A DNA stretch of 64,000 bases. Origin: Luteimicrobium album (lineage in GTDB: Bacteria; Actinomycetota; Actinomycetes; Actinomycetales; Cellulomonadaceae). Shown here piece after piece: positions 39,358-49,393 of the stretch. The translations under genes and the position numbers were made by a program. The notes below the pieces were generated by a model. That model did not search any database. It saw nothing but the letters and a program-made list of their open reading frames with translations, and was not told where the DNA came from. The stretch covers positions 3,038,001 to 3,102,000 of the forward strand of contig NZ_BSUK01000001.1 of assembly GCF_030161555.1 (NCBI RefSeq). The letters run 5' to 3'. Position 1 is the stretch's first letter; the number at the start of each line of letters is the position of its first letter.

Positions 39358-40900
39358 GTGCGCCTCGACGCCGCCCTGGCTCGCAGCCGGGGCGCGTTCG
39401 GCACGCCCGCGCTCGCGCTGCTGCACCGCAAGGAGGGGCCGCTCGTCGTCGCGCTCCTGTCGCTGATCTTCAGCCCGGGTCGCGCCACCGTCCCGACGGA
39501 GCAGATGCACGTCGAGGTCGAGGACCTGCTCGCGGAGGCGCGCGCCGCAGGCCACGACGACGTCCCGGGTGACGCCGCGCGCGCGCTCTGCTCGCGGTGG
39601 GTCCGGGACCGGTGGCTGGTGCGCGCGCTCGACGACGACGGCGTCGAGCAGTACCGGGTCAGCTCGCACGCGGCGGAGGCGCTGGCGTTCGTCGACCGGA
39701 CCCAGGGCGCCCGGGCGCTGGTCAGCGAGTCGCGCATCCGCACGCTCCTCGTGGCGCTGGAAGGGCTGGCCCGGGACACGCGGCCCGACCGCGAGTCGCA
39801 GCAGCGCGCTCTGCGCGAGCAGATCGCCCGGTCGCGCGACGAGCTCGCGACGGCGGAGGCCGAGCTGCAGCGGCTCGAGGCCGGCGGGCCCGTGGTGGAG
39901 ACGCCGGAGGACCGGCTCGTCGAGCAGTTCGACAACGTGGCCGCCCTGGTGCGCGAGCTCCCGGCGGACTTCGCGCGGGTCGCCGAGTCGATCGCCGAGC
40001 TGCAGCGCAGCATCGTCACCGGTCTGCGGCAGGACGACCGCCCCACCGGCGAGGTGCTCGGAAGCTACCTCGACGCGTCGGACACGCTCATGCAGCGCAC
40101 GCCCGAGGGCGCGCGTTCGCCGGTGCGATGGAGCTGCTGCGTGACCCGCAGCTCCTCGGCCGGCTCGACGAGCGGGTGCGTGCCGTGCTCGCACACCCTT
40201 TCGCCGACGCGGTGCCCGTGGAGCGGCGTGAGGCGGTGCGGACACTCCACGCGCGCCTGCTCGCGGCCGTCGACGCGGTGCTCGACGCGCAGACCCGGGC
40301 CTCCCGGACCATCACGCAGCAGCTCACCGTGCACAATCCGCTCCGTGACCGCGAGCTCGACGCCGCCCTGCGCGAGGCGACCGCGGCGATGGCCGACTGG
40401 TTCCCGTCCACCGGTCGGGCCGCTCGCGTGGAGCCGCTGCGCTGGTTGGAGCGTGCCCGTCTCGGGCGGTTCCGCGCGCAGCTCCACGACCTGCGGCCCG
40501 AGACCCCGCCCGACGCGCTCACCGACCTGGGCGACGACGAGACCGACCTCGACGGCGCTGCCGAGCTGCTCGACGGGCTGCTCGGCATGGGAGGCCCGCG
40601 CTATGCGGAGACGGCCGCGCACCTGGCCCGCGTCGTGCGCGAGCGCGGGGGCGCGACCGTCGACGAGGTGTTCGCGGCCGGGCCGCCCGAGCTGCGCCGC
40701 CCTGTCGAGCTCCTCGGCTACCTCGAGCTCGCGGCGCCCGGAGCGCTGGAGGCGCTGCTCGTGGACGCCGACGTGCCCGCGGCCCGGCTCCGGCGGGTCG
40801 TGACGGAGCGGGCCGACGGCAGCACCCGCACGATCGTCGTCCCGGCCGTGGCGGTCGCCGTGCCCGACGAGCACACCGACGAGAGGAGACGCCCGCATGA
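39358..40900 (+). CDS. jetA: JetA-like DUF3375 protein, kleisin-like subunit of a Wadjet-type complex (two frameshifts)
   Basis: About 514 residues. The N-terminal winged-helix-like region ([27 protein letters not shown]), coiled-coil-forming middle ([18 protein letters not shown]) and C-terminal part ([19 protein letters not shown]) match DUF3375, the JetA subunit of type I Wadjet. In such complexes JetA bridges the JetC ATPase heads. The frame breaks near 40115 (one G missing in a GGG run) and again near 40885; after both, the stop TGA overlaps the jetB ATG. Only 42 bases separate it from leuS and I see no promoter there, so leuS read-through may drive it. Confidence 0.85.
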
Positions 40901-41613
40901 CCGAGGTCGCACCAGCTTCCGATGTGTTCGTCGAGCCCACGGACATCGAGGACGACGTCCCCGCGCTCTTCGCGGGCGACACGGGCGTCCTGCCCTACGA
41001 CGCACGGCGCGCGCTCGCGCTCGTGCTGCAGCGGCGCTACCTGTCGGCCGCGGTGCACCCCGCCGAGTGGAAGGCTCTGCTGGCGCACCAGAACGTCCTC
41101 GCGTCACGTTGCCACGACATGTTCGTCGAGCTCGTCGTCGACCGTGACTACGAGATCGCGTACAAGCGGCAGGTCCGCGAGCCGGGGCTGAACGTGCCCG
41201 TCCTGCTCAAGGACGAGCCGTACAAGCGGGTGGAGACCCTGCTGATGCTGTTCGTGCGCAACCGGTTCAGGCAGGAGCAGGGTGCGGGCGAGCGTGCGGC
41301 TCACGTCGACGCCGAGGAGCTCGTGGACTACGCGCTCGGCTTCCTGCCCGTCGGCGAGACCAACCTGGCGGCGCGCCGTCGGGAGATCGACAACGCGATC
41401 GGTGCGCTCGTGCGCGAGCACGTGCTCGACGAGGTCGCCGACGGCCGCTACCGGGTGCAGCCCGTCGTCGAGGTCCTGCTGCCCGTCGAGCGGCTGCGCG
41501 CGTTGACCCAGTGGCTGCGCGGTGGTGCGGTCGTGGCCGCCGACGAGCCGGACCCGGCGGCCGGCGACACCGACGACGACGCCGTGGACGAGGACGAGGA
41601 GGTCGTCGCGTGA
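40897..41613 (+). CDS. jetB: JetB-like DUF4194 protein, KITE-type subunit
   Basis: 238 residues with the DUF4194 layout: tandem winged helices (DARRALALVLQRRYLSAAVHPAEW, RVETLLMLFVRNRFRQEQ) and a strongly acidic tail. In Wadjet and MukBEF-like complexes this protein binds JetA. ATG overlaps the JetA stop and its own stop overlaps the jetC GTG (GTGA), so the three are made from one coupled message. The gene is intact. Confidence 0.88.
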   Translation: MTEVAPASDVFVEPTDIEDDVPALFAGDTGVLPYDARRALALVLQRRYLSAAVHPAEWKALLAHQNVLASRCHDMFVELVVDRDYEIAYKRQVREPGLNVPVLLKDEPYKRVETLLMLFVRNRFRQEQGAGERAAHVDAEELVDYALGFLPVGETNLAARRREIDNAIGALVREHVLDEVADGRYRVQPVVEVLLPVERLRALTQWLRGGAVVAADEPDPAAGDTDDDAVDEDEEVVA

Positions 41614-44600
41614 CCCTCACGAGCACCGAGACGGCGCAGGACGCGCCGCGCATGCAGCAGTCGCTGTTCGGGCTGATCCCCACGGCCTCGGACGGGCGGC
41701 AGTGGACGGCCATGTCCATGCAGCTCGTCAACTGGGGCGGGTACCACGGCCACCACGAGGTGCGGTTCGCGGGCACGACGACGTTGCTCACCGGGGCGTC
41801 CGGCTCCGGCAAGTCGACGCTTCTGGACGCGTACATCGCGCTCATGATGAGCCACACGACGCCGTTCAACGGCGCCTCGAACACGGCCACGAGCGGGCGG
41901 GCCCGCGGGCAGGAGCAGCGCAACGTCGTCTCGTACGCGCGCGGCAAGCTCGACGAGCAGCGCGCCGCCGGGGCTGCGGCCGCCAAGGACCGGGTGCTGC
42001 GCGGCGAGACGTCGGACACGTGGTCGGCCATCGCGACGACCTGGACGTCGCAGTCGAATGAGCGGTTCACGGCGCTGCGCGCGTGGTACGTCCCGCGCAC
42101 CGCGCAGCGTGCCGACGAGACCGTGGCGGTGCGCGCCGTCGTCGAGCGCGAGCTGGACCTGCGCGCCCTCGAACCGCTCGTCGCCCAGCGGTTCGCGAGG
42201 TCCGGCCTCACCGCGGCCGGGCTCACGGCCTTCGACACGGACAAGGCGTTCGCGGCGCGCCTTCATGCGGCGCTCGGCATCGGGGCCGCGGGCGAGGGCG
42301 AGAAGGCGATGCAGCTCCTGGGCCGCATCCAGGCCGGCCAGCAGATCACGACCGTCGACTCGCTGTACAAGGCGATGGTGCTCGAGGAGCCCGAGACCAT
42401 CCGCGTCGCCGAGCGCGCCGTCGAGCACTTCGACGAGCTCAGCGAGGTCCGCGCCGAGATGGACACCGCGCAGCGCCAGGTGGACGTGCTGCGACCGATG
42501 CTGGAGCACCGTGCGGCGATCGACGCCGCCGCGGCCGCGCGCGCCCTCGTCGAGGCGCTGGGCGCGGAGCCTGACGACGACGCCCTCACGCCGTTCACCG
42601 CCTGGCGCGACCGCACCCAGCTCGACCTGCTGCGCGCGGCCGAGGCGGAGAACCGGGCGCAGCACCGGGCCGCCGTCGAACGCGAGGCTGCCGCCGCGCA
42701 GCGCATCGGCGCCGCGGACGCGGAGCTCGAGCAGGTGCGTGCCGACCAGCGCCGCAACGGCGGCGACGCCATCGAGGCGGCCGAGCGCGACGTCCGGGCG
42801 GCCGAGCAGCGGCTCGCCGAGGTCCGGCGCGCGGGCGCCGAGCTCTCCGGGCACCTGGCCCCGCTCGAGCGCGAGGTCGGGTCGCGACGCGACCTCGACC
42901 GCCTCCAGACCGAGGCGCGTGCCTACCTCGACGACCGCGACCGGCACACGGACGCGCTCTCGCAGGCCGTCGGCGACGCGAGCACGCGCGAGAAGGACGC
43001 CGAGCGGGCCGTGGCCGAGCTCGAGCGCGAGGCGGCGTCGCTGCAGGCCCGCCGCGGCAACGTCGCCCGCGAGCTGCACGAGACCCGCGAGGCCTGGGCA
43101 GGGGCCGCCGGCCTGCGCACCGAGGACCTGCCGTTCGTCGGCGAGCTGCTCGAGGTGCGCAGCGAGTACGAGCCGTGGCGCGACGCGATCGGGCTCGCGC
43201 TCGGAGGTTTCGCCGTCACGGTCCTGGTCGACGAGGAACGCCTCGACGGGTTCCGGCAGGCGATCGACGCCGTCCCCTCGCCGGTGCGCGTGCGGTACGA
43301 GGCCGTGCGGGTGGGGCTGCCCCTGCACGAGGAGCAGGATCGCGCGCTGCTGCCCGGCCGGCTCGAGATCAAGGCGGGACCGTTCGGCGGCTGGCTCGCA
43401 GGCCGCCTCGCCGACCAGTTCGCGTACGTGTGCGTGGACGACCCTTCCGAGCTGGCGCACCACGCCCGCGCGCTCACCCGCACCGGGCAGACCGCCGCCC
43501 GGCGCCGCGGCGCGCACGGCGGCCAGGGGCGCCCGTCGCCGCTGGGGTTCAGCAACCACCGGCGCCTGCAGCAGCTCGCCGCGCAGCTCGATACGGCACG
43601 GGAGGAGCTGCGGCTCGCGCACGAGGCGCTCGCGGGCGCGAAGCTGCGCCAGCGGGCCGAGGCCGACCACTTCTTCGGCTTCAGCCAGGCGCTCCGGGTC
43701 ACGTGGGACGACGTCGACGTGGCGGGGGCCGAGGCCCGCGTCGCCGAGCGGCGCGAGCGGCTCGAGACGCTCGTGGCAGGCTCCGACGTGCTGCGCGCGC
43801 TCAAGGCCGACGAGGAGCGGCTCCGCGCGCGCCTGGAGGAGCTCCACCGCGAGCGGGCCGACGCGCAGAACCGGGTGAAGGCTCTCGGCGAGGCGTGGGC
43901 CCAGCTCAGCGACCAGGTCGACCAGGTCGCGGACGCCGTCGAGCGTGCCGACGACGAGGGTGTCGCTCACCGCGGAGCAGGCGGCGCGGCTCGACACGCT
44001 CATGGCGCAGGTCGGCTGGTCGGGCGCTGCCGGCGGACCCGGCGGCGGGCTCGTGGACCTCACGACCGCCGTCGCCGCGGTCGCCCGGGAGCTGCGCCAC
44101 GAGAGCGAGGTCGCGGCCGAGTCGGAGCGTGCGGCCCGTGCGGCCCTCGCGGCGATCTTCGAACGGTTCGAGGACACGTGGCCGGACCCCAACCGGAGCG
44201 CCGACCCGGACGCCGCGTACGCGGACTTCCTGCGGGTCTACGAGGAGCTCGAGTACCAGCAGCTCTACCGGCTGCGCGAGAAGTGGTCGGCCCACCTGCG
44301 ACAGATGTCCGGGGACCAGCTCACGCGGCTCAACAACGGCATCGCGCAGGCGGCCGCCGAGATCCGGGACCGGATGGAGCCCGTCAACGCGATCCTCGCG
44401 ACGCTGCCGTTCCGGGACGACGAGCACCGGCTCCGCATCACGGCGACCCCCGTGGAGGGCCAGGACGTCACGTCGTTCCGGCGTCTCCTGCGTGAGCTCG
44501 CGACCGCCCCCGCCGGCGACGTCCCGCTCGCCGAGCACGAGCGCCGCTACGCGCGGATGGCCCGACTCATCGACAGGATCCGGTCCGACAGCCCGGAGCG

Positions 44601-45003
44601 GCGCCGGCTCGTGGACGTGCGCGACCACGTGCGGATCAGTGCCGAGTGCGTCGACCTGGCGGGCAACCACGTGAGCGTCTACGACCACATCGCCGGCAAG
44701 TCCGGCGGGGAGTCCCAGGAGCTCGTGGCGTTCATCGTCGGCGCGGCCCTGCGCTACCAGCTCGGCGACGCGGGCGCCGCCCGGCCCCGGTACGCACCGG
44801 TCTTCCTCGACGAGGCGTTCATCAAGGCCGACGCCCGGTTCGCAGGGCGCGCGGTCGGGGCGTGGCGGGGCCTCGGCTTCCAGCTCGTCGTGGGCGCCCC
44901 CTTGGACAAGGTGAGCGCCCTCGAACCCCACGCCGACGTCGTCCTCCAGGCGATCAAGGACGCGGGCGGGAGGTCCCGGCTCGTCACGCTCGTGGGGGAG
45001 TGA
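41610..45003 (+). CDS. jetC: JetC-like SMC-family ATPase (one frameshift)
   Basis: About 1130 residues. N-terminal Walker A LTGASGSGKST with SMC-type AFM-like region, two long coiled coils (residues ~310-460 and ~650-800) around a hinge-like middle (GELLEVRSEYEPWRDAIG), then the C-terminal ABC signature KSGGESQELVAF and Walker B PVFLDEAF. Wadjet JetABC extrudes DNA loops and senses small closed circles. The frame breaks near 43950; dropping one G gives DDEVSLTAEQ. No jetD gene (Toprim nuclease) follows. Confidence 0.9.
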
Positions 45004-45052
45004 GCCCCCGGACCGCGCGGCCGGCGTCGGGGTCCGGTGCGAGCATCGGGGC

Positions 45053-45469
45053 ATGACCCGCTTCGCGATCGACGCCCCCGTCGCGCTCCGGCTCGTGCGC
45101 GGCACCGCCACCCTCGCCCACGGACATCAGCTCGTCGGCGCGGCCGCGCTGCGGTCCGAGGCGATGGCGATCCTCTACCGGGAGGCGCGGGCCGGGACCC
45201 TCGACCCCGGGGAAGCGCGCGACCAGCTCGAGGGCGTCGCGGGCCTGAGGATCCGGCTGCTCGGCGACCGCGGTTCCCGTGCGACGGCGTGGCGCATCGC
45301 GCGTGAACGGGACTGGGACGACGTCCGGCGCGCGGAGCTGCTCGCGGTGGCGACCCTCCAGGCCGACGCCCTCGTCACCGAGGACGTGGCGCTCGCGGCC
45401 GACGCCGAGGGCGTCGTGCCGCTCGCGACGGTCGCCGACCTCGCGATCCCTCGCGGCGAGCGTGCCTGA
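45053..45469 (+). CDS. PIN-domain protein (putative nuclease) next to jetC
   Basis: 138 residues. The PIN pattern is present: an early Asp in FAIDAPVAL, a Glu in LRSEAMAILYRE, and a C-terminal acidic cluster (DVRRAELLAVATLQADALVTEDVALAADA). PIN nucleases cut RNA or DNA with a metal held by three or four acidic residues. No antitoxin gene precedes it. The gap to jetC is 49 bases with no obvious promoter, so cotranscription is likely. The place where JetD normally sits is occupied by this gene; a functional link is inference. Confidence 0.75.
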   Translation: MTRFAIDAPVALRLVRGTATLAHGHQLVGAAALRSEAMAILYREARAGTLDPGEARDQLEGVAGLRIRLLGDRGSRATAWRIARERDWDDVRRAELLAVATLQADALVTEDVALAADAEGVVPLATVADLAIPRGERA

Positions 45470-45669
45470 ACTCCGCGACGCGGGTGAGGGATTGGCGGGT
45501 GCGCTCGCGCCGTCGTCGACCATGCGCCTGGCCACCGGGCCTTGCTCGAGCGTGACCTCGTGCCCCGATCCGGCTCCGCACGGGGGACGACGTCATGGTC
45601 GCCGAGTCGGCCGGGGAACAACCCCACCCTCGGGCGCCGATGTCGAGGTTTCTGACGCCCGGAGCCGGT

Positions 45670-47166
45670 CTATGCCCGGGAGGGGCGCCGTGCAGGGCGA
45701 CGCGACGCGCTGCGCCGGCCGCGCACCAGCGAGCGCGGCCCACGCCGGGTACGCACCCGGTGGAGCCGCCGGACGACGACGGGGGCATCGTCGGGCTCAG
45801 AGCCGGGGAGGGTCGCCGCTGTCCGTGCCAGCCGTCCGAGCGCCCGGTGGCACACGACGTACGCGGGCACGAGCAGCAGCACGGAGCCGATCCACGCGAG
45901 CGGGTTGCTCCAGACGATCCCCGCGTACCCGAACGCGCCGCCGAGCACCAGGGCGACGCCGACGCGCATGACCAGCTCCAGGAGGCCGGAGAGGGTCGGC
46001 ACGAGGGTGCGGCCGAGCCCCTGGAGGGCGCCGCGCAGCACGAACAGCACGCCGAGCGCCGCGTACAGGGCACCGTTGACGCGCAGGAAGTGCGCCGCCA
46101 TCGAGGTCACCTCGGTCTCGCTCGGGCCGACGAACAGCCCGACGAGGTCGCTGCCGAACGCCACGAGGACCGCGCCGAGCGCGAGCGAGCCCACGACGGA
46201 GACAGCGACGGACTGGACGACGCCGGACCGGATCCGGTCGGGACGCCCGGCACCGTGATTCTGCGCCGCGTAGGTGGACACGGCGAGCCCGAGGGAGCCG
46301 AGCAGGGCGACCGCGAGCGAGTCGACGCGGGCTGCCGCGGTGTAGGCGGCGACGGCGGTCGAGCCGAGCTCGTTGAGCTTGAGCTGCACGGTGAGGGTCC
46401 CGATCGCGATGATCGACGCCTGCAGGCCCATGGGGACGCCGAGCCGCAGGTGGCGGCCGAGGTCGGCGGGGTCGCGCAGCGCGCCGCGCAGGTCGGCCCG
46501 TCCGATGTGGAGCGCGGGCACGCGGCGGCGGACGTGGACCAGGCAGAGCACGACGGAGACGGCCTGCGACACGATGGTCGCGAGCGCGGCGCCACCGACG
46601 CCCAGCCCGGCGGCCCCGACGAGCGCGAGGACGAGCGCGCCGTTGAGCACGCAGCTCACGACGAGGAACACGAGCGGGGTCCGCGAGTCGCCGATGGCCC
46701 GGATGATCGCGGCGAGGTAGTTGAAGAACATGGTGGCGGCGGCGCCCGCGAAGCTCACGGTCGCGAAGGTCGTCGCGTCGTCGATGAGGTCGGCGGGGGT
46801 GCGCAGCGCCTCGAGCGCGGGGCGGGCGAGCCCGACGGCCGCGACCGTGATCACGAGGCTCGACGCGGCGGTGAGGATCGTTCCCACCGCGACCGAGCGC
46901 CGGACGGCCGCGTGGTCGCCCGCACCGAACGCCTGCGCCGTCGGGATCGCGAAGCCCGAGGTCATGCCCCACGCGAAACCGAGGAGCAGGAACAGGAGGC
47001 TGCCGGTCGAGCCGACGGCGGCGAGCGCGTCGACGCCGAGGTGGCGGCCGACGACGAACGCGTCGGTCACCTGGTAGAGCTGCTGGACGACGTTCCCGAC
47101 GAACAGCGGGATCGCGAAGACGAGGACGACGCGCCACGGGCGGCCGGACGTGAGGGCGTGGGCCAT
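45670..47166 (-). CDS. MATE-family multidrug efflux transporter
   Basis: 498 residues with about 12 membrane helices in two related halves. The start (RVVLVFAIPLFVGNVVQQLYQVTDAFVVGRHLG) is diagnostic of bacterial MATE proteins of the NorM/DinF side. It exports cationic or aromatic drugs with Na+ or H+. The last ~50 residues are Arg/Ser-rich and may extend beyond the natural C-terminus. A 14-mer palindrome overlaps a possible -10 (TACGAT) about 120 bases upstream. Confidence 0.9.
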   Translation of the reverse strand: MAHALTSGRPWRVVLVFAIPLFVGNVVQQLYQVTDAFVVGRHLGVDALAAVGSTGSLLFLLLGFAWGMTSGFAIPTAQAFGAGDHAAVRRSVAVGTILTAASSLVITVAAVGLARPALEALRTPADLIDDATTFATVSFAGAAATMFFNYLAAIIRAIGDSRTPLVFLVVSCVLNGALVLALVGAAGLGVGGAALATIVSQAVSVVLCLVHVRRRVPALHIGRADLRGALRDPADLGRHLRLGVPMGLQASIIAIGTLTVQLKLNELGSTAVAAYTAAARVDSLAVALLGSLGLAVSTYAAQNHGAGRPDRIRSGVVQSVAVSVVGSLALGAVLVAFGSDLVGLFVGPSETEVTSMAAHFLRVNGALYAALGVLFVLRGALQGLGRTLVPTLSGLLELVMRVGVALVLGGAFGYAGIVWSNPLAWIGSVLLLVPAYVVCHRALGRLARTAATLPGSEPDDAPVVVRRLHRVRTRRGPRSLVRGRRSASRRPARRPSRA

Positions 47167-47286
47167 GGAAGGACGGAGCTCCTGGGGCAGGGCAGGGGCC
47201 GACGGCGCGACGAGGCGTGGCGGGGTCGGCGGGGAAGTCGGGGAGGGCGCACGGCGACCGGTCGTGACCGGTTCGCGCAGGCATCA

Positions 47287-47300
47287 TCGTATCGTTTCGA
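47287..47300. promoter_or_regulatory. LacI-like near-palindrome upstream of the MATE gene
   Basis: TCGTATCGTTTCGA differs at one position from the site at 34169. On the minus strand it overlaps TACGAT, a candidate -10 for the MATE gene. Confidence 0.4.
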
Positions 47301-47357
47301 CCGACGACCGTCGAGCGGTTATCGCGCACGTCACGTAGGGATTCTCCGGAGACCCGG

Positions 47358-49307
47358 TCAGCGCCGGCGCGTGCCGAACACGCTGCGCGTGATCTCGCGC
47401 CCCAGCGTCGTCGCCATCGACCCGAGGAGCTTGTCGAGCGGGTTCTGCGGCGTCGACCGGCGCGTCCCGCCGGAGCCCGAGCTGGAACCGGTGCGCGCCT
47501 TCGCGGCGTCGCGCTCGAGCTTCGCCTGCATCTTCGCGAGGTCGTCGGCCTGCTTCTTGGCGGCCTTCTCGGCCTCCTTGTCGGCGGCGGCCCGCTCCTT
47601 CGCCGCCGCCTCGGCCGCCGCGGCCTGGTCGGCCGCCGCCTGCTGGGCCTCGACCCGCTGCGCCAGCAGCTCGTACGCCGACTCGTTGTCGACCGCGGTG
47701 CCGTACTGTGCCTGCAGCGGCGACGCGGCGACGATCCCGGCGAGCGCCGCCTCGGGTGCGGGGTCCATCGACGACTGCGGCGCGCGCACCCGGGTCCATG
47801 CCACGGGGGCGGGCGCGCCCTTCTCGGTGAGCACCGTCACGACGGCCTCCCCGGTGCCGAGCGACTGCAGGAGCTGCTCCAGCTCGTACGGCGAGGTCGG
47901 GAACGTCCGGACGGCCGCGCGCAGGGCCGTGGCGTCGTCGGGCGTGAAGGCCCGGAGCGCGTGCTGGACCCGGTTGCCGAGCTGGGCGAGGACGTCGGCG
48001 GGCACGTCCTTGGGGCTCTGGGTGATGAAGAAGACCCCGACACCCTTGGACCGCACGAGCCGGACCGTCTGCACGACCTGCTCGAGGAAGGCCTTCGACG
48101 CCCCGTTGAACAGCAGGTGCGCCTCGTCGAAGAAGAACACCAGCTTGGGCTTGTCCGGGTCCCCGACCTCCGGGAGGTCGTGGTAGAGGTCGGCGAGCAG
48201 CCACATGAGGAAGGTCGAGAACAGCGCCGGCCGGTCCTGCACCGTCGGCAGCTCGAGGCACGACACCATCCCGCGGCCGTCGGGCGCCGTCCGCAGCAGC
48301 GCGGCCGTGTCGAACGCGGGCTCCCCGAAGAACACGTCCGCGCCCTGCGCCTGCAGCCCCACGATCTCCCGCAGGATCACGCCCGCGGTCGCCGCCGACA
48401 GTCCGCCGATGCCCTTGAGCTCCGCCTTGCCGTCGTCGGACGTCAGGTACGCGATGGTCGATTGCAGGTCCTTGAGGTCCAGCAGCGCGAGGCCCTGCGT
48501 GTCGGCCCAGTGGAAGATCAGGCCGAGGCTCGACTCCTGGGTGTCGTTGAGGCCCAGCACCTTCGACAGCAGCAGCGGCCCGAAGTCCGTGACCGTCGTC
48601 CGGACGGGGACGCCCGTGCCGAGCCCGCCGAGCGCGTAGAGCTCGGTGGGGAACGACGTGGGCGCCCAGTCCTGCCCGATCGACGCCGCCCGCTCCGCGA
48701 CCTTCGGATCGTCCTTGCCCGCCACCGCGAGGCCCGACAGGTCGCCCTTGACGTCCGCGAGGAACACGGGCACGCCCGCCGCCGACAGCCCCTCCGCCAT
48801 GCCCTGGAGCGTCTTCGTCTTGCCGGTGCCCGTCGCGCCCGCCACGAGCCCGTGCCGGTTGAGCATCGACAGCGCGAAGCCGACCTGCACGGAGGCGTCG
48901 GGGGCTGGGTCCGCCTGGCCACCGTCGCTCCCGTCCGCCGCGACGAGCAGCGCCCCCAGGGGGAGCGTGCCGCCCTGGTAGGCGTAGGCGGTCCGCACCT
49001 GGTCGCGGTAGCCGCCGGAGCCGGGGTGCGTCGCGGCCGGGTCGGGCTTCTCGGTCGCCTTCGCGGGCGGCTCGCTCTCCCTGCCCGACGACGGCGCGTC
49101 CGCCGCGTCCTCGGCCTCGCCCGGGGCGTCGCTCGCCGGAGCGTCGGTGGCGGGCGCCGCAGGGGGCGCACCGGGCGACCGTGCGATCGCGGCGTCGAGC
49201 GCGGCCTGCGCCGCAGCAGCCTTCGCCTCGGCCGCCTCCGCCGCGGCCTGAGCCGCCGCGGCGCGAAGAGCAGCGATGTCGTCCGGACCGGGAGCGTCGT
49301 CGGCCAT
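47358..49307 (-). CDS. HerA-like / DUF853 P-loop ATPase
   Basis: 649 residues. Walker A GATGTGKTKTL, then LADVKGDLSG and Walker B VFFFDEAHLLF followed by FITQSPKDVP, the pattern of HerA-helicase-like DUF853 proteins. The N-terminal ~90 residues are Ala/Pro-rich; residues ~555-610 form an Ala/Lys/Glu coiled coil (AEAAAKERAAADKEAEKAAKK), and the end is basic. Its role is unknown, with DNA translocation suspected. The ATG at 49307 is fixed by TATGAT 13 bases upstream. Confidence 0.9.
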   Translation of the reverse strand: MADDAPGPDDIAALRAAAAQAAAEAAEAKAAAAQAALDAAIARSPGAPPAAPATDAPASDAPGEAEDAADAPSSGRESEPPAKATEKPDPAATHPGSGGYRDQVRTAYAYQGGTLPLGALLVAADGSDGGQADPAPDASVQVGFALSMLNRHGLVAGATGTGKTKTLQGMAEGLSAAGVPVFLADVKGDLSGLAVAGKDDPKVAERAASIGQDWAPTSFPTELYALGGLGTGVPVRTTVTDFGPLLLSKVLGLNDTQESSLGLIFHWADTQGLALLDLKDLQSTIAYLTSDDGKAELKGIGGLSAATAGVILREIVGLQAQGADVFFGEPAFDTAALLRTAPDGRGMVSCLELPTVQDRPALFSTFLMWLLADLYHDLPEVGDPDKPKLVFFFDEAHLLFNGASKAFLEQVVQTVRLVRSKGVGVFFITQSPKDVPADVLAQLGNRVQHALRAFTPDDATALRAAVRTFPTSPYELEQLLQSLGTGEAVVTVLTEKGAPAPVAWTRVRAPQSSMDPAPEAALAGIVAASPLQAQYGTAVDNESAYELLAQRVEAQQAAADQAAAAEAAAKERAAADKEAEKAAKKQADDLAKMQAKLERDAAKARTGSSSGSGGTRRSTPQNPLDKLLGSMATTLGREITRSVFGTRRR

Positions 49308-49314
49308 GTCTCGC

Positions 49315-49320
49315 ATCATA
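49315..49320 (-). promoter_or_regulatory. -10 box TATGAT for the DUF853 ATPase gene
   Basis: Minus-strand hexamer whose first T is 13 bases before ATG, implying a leaderless start. Confidence 0.6.
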
Positions 49321-49321
49321 G

Positions 49322-49380
49322 GAGTTCGCGCGGGGAGGCGCTGCCCTTGCGTCGCGGGCATGGACTGCCCGCGCGAACTC
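49322..49380. promoter_or_regulatory. Divergent-promoter inverted repeat
   Basis: GAGTTCGCGCGGG (49322-49334) is exactly repeated in inverse at 49368-49380. Each copy directly abuts the -10 box of one of the two divergent genes, so a common regulator may bind both. Confidence 0.5.
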
Positions 49381-49386
49381 TAAGGT
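49381..49386 (+). promoter_or_regulatory. -10 box TAAGGT for degV
   Basis: Lies 13 bases before the ATG at 49394. Confidence 0.5.
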
Positions 49387-49393
49387 GGAGGCG

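Noticed and set aside
45053-45469. Calling the PIN gene a VapC toxin.
   Set aside because: No antitoxin-like gene precedes it; it directly follows jetC and shows no sign of a separate promoter.
45470-45669. Search for a jetD remnant after the PIN gene.
   Set aside because: The 200 bases hold no frame resembling DUF3322/DUF2220 and no repeat; the MATE gene follows on the other strand.
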